A DNA stretch of 7,596 bases. Source: Deltaproteobacteria bacterium UBA2385. GTDB taxonomy: Bacteria; Myxococcota_A; UBA796; UBA2385. The notes under the pieces were generated by a model that was not told the DNA's origin, did no database searches, and saw nothing but the letters and a program-made list of their open reading frames with translations. The stretch lies in the NCBI GenBank assembly GCA_002343455.1, contig DDSR01000073.1, positions 60,854-68,449 on the forward strand. Reading direction: 5' to 3'. Positions 5,234-7,596 of the stretch are shown in pieces (positions within the stretch are counted from its first letter, which is position 1; each line of letters opens with the position of its first letter). The position numbers were made by a program, and so were the translations under genes.

Positions 5234-6241
5234 CTATCGCTCATCGTCGCGCTCTGCTTTTCGCGAGCGGCCCATCAGCGCCATCAGGGCCGCGGCGACG
5301 GGCTTCTCCTGGTAGAGCATCGCGTAGATCTCCTCGCAGATGGGCATCTCGACCCCGACGCGGTGGGCCAGATCACGGGCGCTGCGGGTGGTGATGACGC
5401 CCTCGGCCACCTCGCCCAGCTCGGCCAGGATCTCGTCGAGCTGCCGGCCTCGACCCAGGCCCAGCCCGACCCGTCGGTTGCGGGAGAGGTCGCCGGTGCA
5501 GGTCAGCACGAGGTCGCCCATGCCGGCCAGCCCGGCCAGCGTGAGGGGGTTGGCCCCCTGGGCGACGGCGAGGCGGGTGATCTCCGCGAGGCCTCGCGTG
5601 ATCAGGGCCGCGCGCGCGTTGAGGCCCGCCCCCATGCCGTCGGCGACGCCGCAGGCGATGGCGATCACGTTCTTCAAGGCGCCGCCGAGCTCGGCGCCGA
5701 CGACATCGGTGGTGGTGTAGGCGCGCATTGCGCCGCCGTGGAGGGCTCGGCTGATGGCCTCGCTGGCCTGAACCGGGCCGGCGACTACGACCGCGGTGGG
5801 CAGGCCGGCGGCGACCTCGCGGGCGAAGGAGGGCCCCGCCAGGAAGGTCAGGCGAGGGTGGAAACCCTCGGGCAGGACCTGCTGGAGCACCTCGTTCATG
5901 GTCGCCAGGGTCTCGGTCTCGATGCCCTTGCTCGCGCAGCAGAGGGTCGCATCGGGGGGGAGGTGGGGGAGGGCCAGCTCCATGACCTCGCGCACGGTCT
6001 GCGAGGGCACCACGACCAGCACCACCTCGGCCCGCTCGAGGGCGTGGGCGAGGCTGCCGGTGGCTTCGAGCGAGGCGGGGAAGCGCATCCCGGGGAACCG
6101 ACCGGCGTTCTCGCGGGAGGCCTGCATCGCCGCGGCGCGCTCGGGGTTGTGATCCCAGAGGCGGACCTGCTCGTTGGTGCGGGCGAGCTGGAAGGCGAGC
6201 GCGGTGCCCCAGGCTCCGGCTCCGAGAACGGCGCAACGCAT
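5234..6241 (-). CDS. gpsA: Glycerol-3-phosphate dehydrogenase [NAD(P)+]
   Basis: A 335-aa cytoplasmic enzyme, the usual length for the family, that reduces dihydroxyacetone phosphate with NAD(P)H to sn-glycerol-3-phosphate, the backbone precursor of phospholipids. The N-terminal Rossmann domain opens with the dinucleotide motif GAGAWGTA (7-14), followed by VVVPSQ (76-81) and the CASKGIE segment with K105. The domain junction has GPSFAREVA (136-144). The C-terminal helical domain has catalytic K190 in ALKNVIAI, then GMGDLVLTCTGDLSRNRRVG (240-259), where D243, R254 and N255 fit the substrate-binding positions of the family. The start is ATG 6241-6239, with AAGGAG at 6247-6252 (5-nt spacing). 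All signature motifs are intact. It is 66 bp after the PepSY protein and 163 bp before the aldolase. DHAP links GpsA and an aldolase of this type chemically, but the spacer makes joint regulation uncertain. Confidence 0.98.
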   Translation of the reverse strand: MRCAVLGAGAWGTALAFQLARTNEQVRLWDHNPERAAAMQASRENAGRFPGMRFPASLEATGSLAHALERAEVVLVVVPSQTVREVMELALPHLPPDATLCCASKGIETETLATMNEVLQQVLPEGFHPRLTFLAGPSFAREVAAGLPTAVVVAGPVQASEAISRALHGGAMRAYTTTDVVGAELGGALKNVIAIACGVADGMGAGLNARAALITRGLAEITRLAVAQGANPLTLAGLAGMGDLVLTCTGDLSRNRRVGLGLGRGRQLDEILAELGEVAEGVITTRSARDLAHRVGVEMPICEEIYAMLYQEKPVAAALMALMGRSRKAERDDER

Positions 6242-6307
6242 CGAGGCTCCTTGGGTGGGCGTTCAGGCGACCCTGCTGTAGCTCGCCGGGTGCTCTTCCG
6301 CGCTCGC

Positions 6308-6877
6308 TCAGGACCAGACCAGGAAGACCACCGGCACCAAGGCCCCCGCCGCGACCAGCCACTTGCCTCGACCCAGCAGGCCGGTCTTGCCCTTGAGCAT
6401 GAAGATCCCGCCCACGGCCAGGTAGAGCAGCAGCAAGGCATAGAGATCGGCCACCCAGGTCCAGACCCCCTTGAGGCGGTTGAGGTGCAGGGCGTTGGCC
6501 TGGAAGAGCCCCGGGCGCTTGCTCACCAGGGTCAGGGTGCCCTGGCCCGTGGCCGGGTCGACCGCGACCTCGCCGCCTTCGTCGAGGAAGACCTTGAACT
6601 GGGTCGCGCTGACCAGGTGGCGGCCGCGGACCTGCTCGCGCTCCAGCTCCAAGGCGCTGACGACCCTGGCCTCGGTCAGGTCGAGATCGGCGATGTCCAG
6701 GGGGCCCAGCGCCACCGCGCGGGTCTGGATGGAGTAGTTCGGGTTCCAGTCGTGGATGTGGTTGACCGCGATCCCGCTGATGGCGTAGAGCACGGTCAGC
6801 ACGCAGACGAGGTAGCCGACGTCCCGGTGCAGGTTCCGGTTCAGCCGGAACCAGCTGGACCCGCTCGGGCCGCTCAT
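6308..6877 (-). CDS. PepSY-associated transmembrane helix protein
   Basis: A 189-aa inner-membrane protein. The N-terminal section LNRNLHRDVGYLVCVLTVLY (12-31), followed by AISGIAVNHIHDWNPNY, is the hallmark of PepSY-associated TM proteins: a Trp/His-rich membrane helix with a conserved N-H-x-H-D-W-N-P after it. TM1 is about 18-38; a periplasmic domain spans about 40-140; TM2 is about 141-160 (VADLYALLLLYLAVGGIFML) and TM3 about 172-188. Conserved histidines H17, H40 and H42 suggest heme or metal contact, by analogy with the family's link to iron and metal uptake; this is inference. The start is ATG 6877-6875, with GGAG at 6883-6886. It lies one base after the stop of the DUF4920 gene, so the two are almost certainly co-translated. 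The frame extends upstream but only as a shadow of that gene. Confidence 0.9.
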   Translation of the reverse strand: MSGPSGSSWFRLNRNLHRDVGYLVCVLTVLYAISGIAVNHIHDWNPNYSIQTRAVALGPLDIADLDLTEARVVSALELEREQVRGRHLVSATQFKVFLDEGGEVAVDPATGQGTLTLVSKRPGLFQANALHLNRLKGVWTWVADLYALLLLYLAVGGIFMLKGKTGLLGRGKWLVAAGALVPVVFLVWS

Positions 6878-6878
6878 C

Positions 6879-7412
6879 TCAGCTCCGGTCGCGGATGACC
6901 GCGCCCGTGCCCTCCAGCTTGACGACGAAGGTGGGCAGCGGGGTCGTGGTGTCGACCGGCTTGCCCTGCTCCTCGGCCTCGTGCTGCCGCATCGCCAGGG
7001 CGTCCTCGGCGCTGAGCTCGACCTTGCGGCAGGTGCCCTCGGCGACGGCATAGCGGCCCTTGGCGGCCAGCGGGATGGTGATCACCCCGTCCTCGACCTT
7101 GAAGCGGAGCTCCTGGCCGGGCTGATCGCCAGCGATGCTCATCCAGCAGCCGCGCTTGGCGCAGACCTCGGTCACCAGGCCCTCGACCCGCACCTTCTGG
7201 CCGTCGTAGCGGTCGATGTCGGCGAGCAAGGCCGTGACGCTGGTGCTCTCGGAGAGGGTCAGGGGCTCTCCGTAGGCCTCGCCCGGCACGGCGGCGGCGG
7301 GTGCGACCGCCGAGGGCAGCGCGCTCGAAGAGGGGTTCAAGGAGGGGTTCAAAGAGGAGTCGGTCTCGCCGCAGCCAGCCAGCAGCAGCGCGAGGGAGAT
7401 GAGCGTGAGCAT
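6879..7412 (-). CDS. DUF4920 domain lipoprotein
   Basis: A predicted 177-aa lipoprotein with signal peptide MLTLISLALLLAGC and lipobox L-A-G-C (lipidated C14 from this start). A Ser/Asn/Pro/Ala linker of about 30 residues precedes a DUF4920 domain, recognised by DGQKVRVEGLVTEVCAKRGC followed by WM and then a small beta-rich region. The two cysteines in V-C-x4-C-W-M and a third later Cys (GTCRKVE) are a possible metal or redox site; the function of the domain is unknown. I chose ATG 7412-7410 because GAGG at 7418-7421 sits five bases upstream; a GTG two codons earlier (7418-7416) overlaps that Shine-Dalgarno. It directly precedes the PepSY-associated protein with a 1-nt gap, suggesting a functional pair in the envelope. 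The tail of an unidentified gene lies 50 bp upstream on the same strand. Confidence 0.9.
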   Translation of the reverse strand: MLTLISLALLLAGCGETDSSLNPSLNPSSSALPSAVAPAAAVPGEAYGEPLTLSESTSVTALLADIDRYDGQKVRVEGLVTEVCAKRGCWMSIAGDQPGQELRFKVEDGVITIPLAAKGRYAVAEGTCRKVELSAEDALAMRQHEAEEQGKPVDTTTPLPTFVVKLEGTGAVIRDRS

Positions 7413-7417
7413 GGGCA

Positions 7418-7421
7418 CCTC
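7418..7421 (-). promoter_or_regulatory. Ribosome binding site deciding the DUF4920 gene start
   Basis: GAGG on the minus strand, five bases before ATG 7412-7410. It overlaps the alternative GTG start at 7418-7416, which therefore lacks its own site. The internal ATG is favoured. Confidence 0.6.
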
Positions 7422-7462
7422 GGGTAGGGAGGTGGTGTATTCGGCTTCCCCGGTGGACGCAC

Positions 7463-7596
7463 TCAGCGTCGCGGGACGCCCGGCAGCCGCTGCCCGCTGT
7501 GGCCAGCGGGGGTCCAGTCGGGGATGTTCGGCCAGGGGTGCTGGCGGGAGCGCCCCGAGCGGTCGCTCGCCCCCGCCTCCCAGGCCCCCGCCTCCC
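7463..7596 (-). CDS. C-terminal end of an unidentified protein (runs off right edge)
   Basis: An open minus-strand frame enters from the right edge and ends at TGA 7465-7463, giving 43 visible residues. It begins with a small EAGAW/EAGA repeat, then DRSGRSRQHPWPNIPDW, then TPAGHSGQRLPGVPRR. The Trp/Pro/His composition is more protein-like than typical shadow frames, and the 50-bp gap to the DUF4920 gene fits a downstream operon neighbour. I do not recognise the family. No competing frame looks better, but the visible part is too short for certainty. Confidence 0.42.
   Translation of the reverse strand, partial: EAGAWEAGASDRSGRSRQHPWPNIPDWTPAGHSGQRLPGVPRR
7570..7596. repeat. 15-bp period direct repeat at the right edge
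   Basis: The 12-mer CCCCCGCCTCCC occurs at 7570-7581 and again at 7585-7596, separated by AGG. It may continue outside the window. In the minus-strand frame it encodes the repeated E-A-G-A segment of the partial protein. Confidence 0.6.

Noticed and set aside
3316..5394. 692-codon plus-strand open frame
   Set aside because: It lies antisense to the glycosyltransferase, the 75-aa protein, the aldolase and the end of gpsA, all of which have recognisable motifs or coupling. Its product is low-complexity Gln/Gly/Ala/Arg, typical of antisense frames in GC-rich DNA.
6266..6287. Possible hairpin GGCGA/TCGCC between gpsA and the PepSY gene
   Set aside because: Only a 5-bp stem with a 12-base loop and no T-run, which is expected by chance at this GC content.
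5054..6898. 614-codon plus-strand open frame
   Set aside because: Antisense to gpsA and the PepSY-associated protein. Low-complexity composition with no domain; a by-product of high GC.

Overview
The window is very GC-rich (about 70% by eye, not counted) and densely packed. It reads as chromosome from a Myxococcota-like (deltaproteobacterial) organism. The lineage is inferred from style: three predicted lipoproteins with low-complexity acidic, Ser/Asn/Pro or Asp-Thr stretches after the lipidated cysteine, Pro/Ala/Glu/Arg repeat linkers, and Shine-Dalgarno sites of the AAGGAG/GGAGG type. No rRNA, tRNA, CRISPR, insertion sequence or phage gene is visible, and there is no gene-free stretch above 300 bases.

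Left part (1-1315): the start of a minus-strand gene runs off the left edge. It encodes a basic amphipathic N-terminus followed by a Pro-Ala-Val-Glu heptad repeat. Upstream of it on the same strand lies a short, divergent family I inorganic pyrophosphatase. An 81-bp divergent spacer separates this from the only plus-strand gene, a small lipoprotein with an Ig-like choice-of-anchor-D/HYDIN-type fold. That gene converges on the next cluster with only 15 bp between the stop codons.

Main cluster (1331-7412, all minus strand; read it from right to left): a DUF4920 lipoprotein, then a PepSY-associated membrane protein (1-nt gap), then gpsA (66-bp gap). After a 163-bp structured spacer come a class II aldolase with an unusual C-terminal extension, a 75-aa Pro/Glu/Arg-rich membrane-segment protein (ATGA overlap), a GT-C type membrane glycosyltransferase (17-bp overlap) and an acidic 344-aa lipoprotein (38-bp gap). 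The tail of another minus-strand gene enters from the right edge (7463-7596).

Biology: GpsA makes sn-glycerol-3-phosphate for phospholipids. The aldolase has the full zinc site of the fuculose-phosphate aldolase family. It carries about 100 extra residues: a CxxCxxC motif, a Pro/Ala linker and a terminal amphipathic helix. That layout resembles the encapsulation peptides of bacterial-microcompartment cargo enzymes, although no shell gene is in the window. The DUF4920/PepSY pair looks like a coupled envelope module. The glycosyltransferase and its neighbours point to cell-envelope glycan or lipid modification. The most interesting leads are the aldolase tail, the repeat-like spacer upstream of it, and the coupled 75-aa protein.
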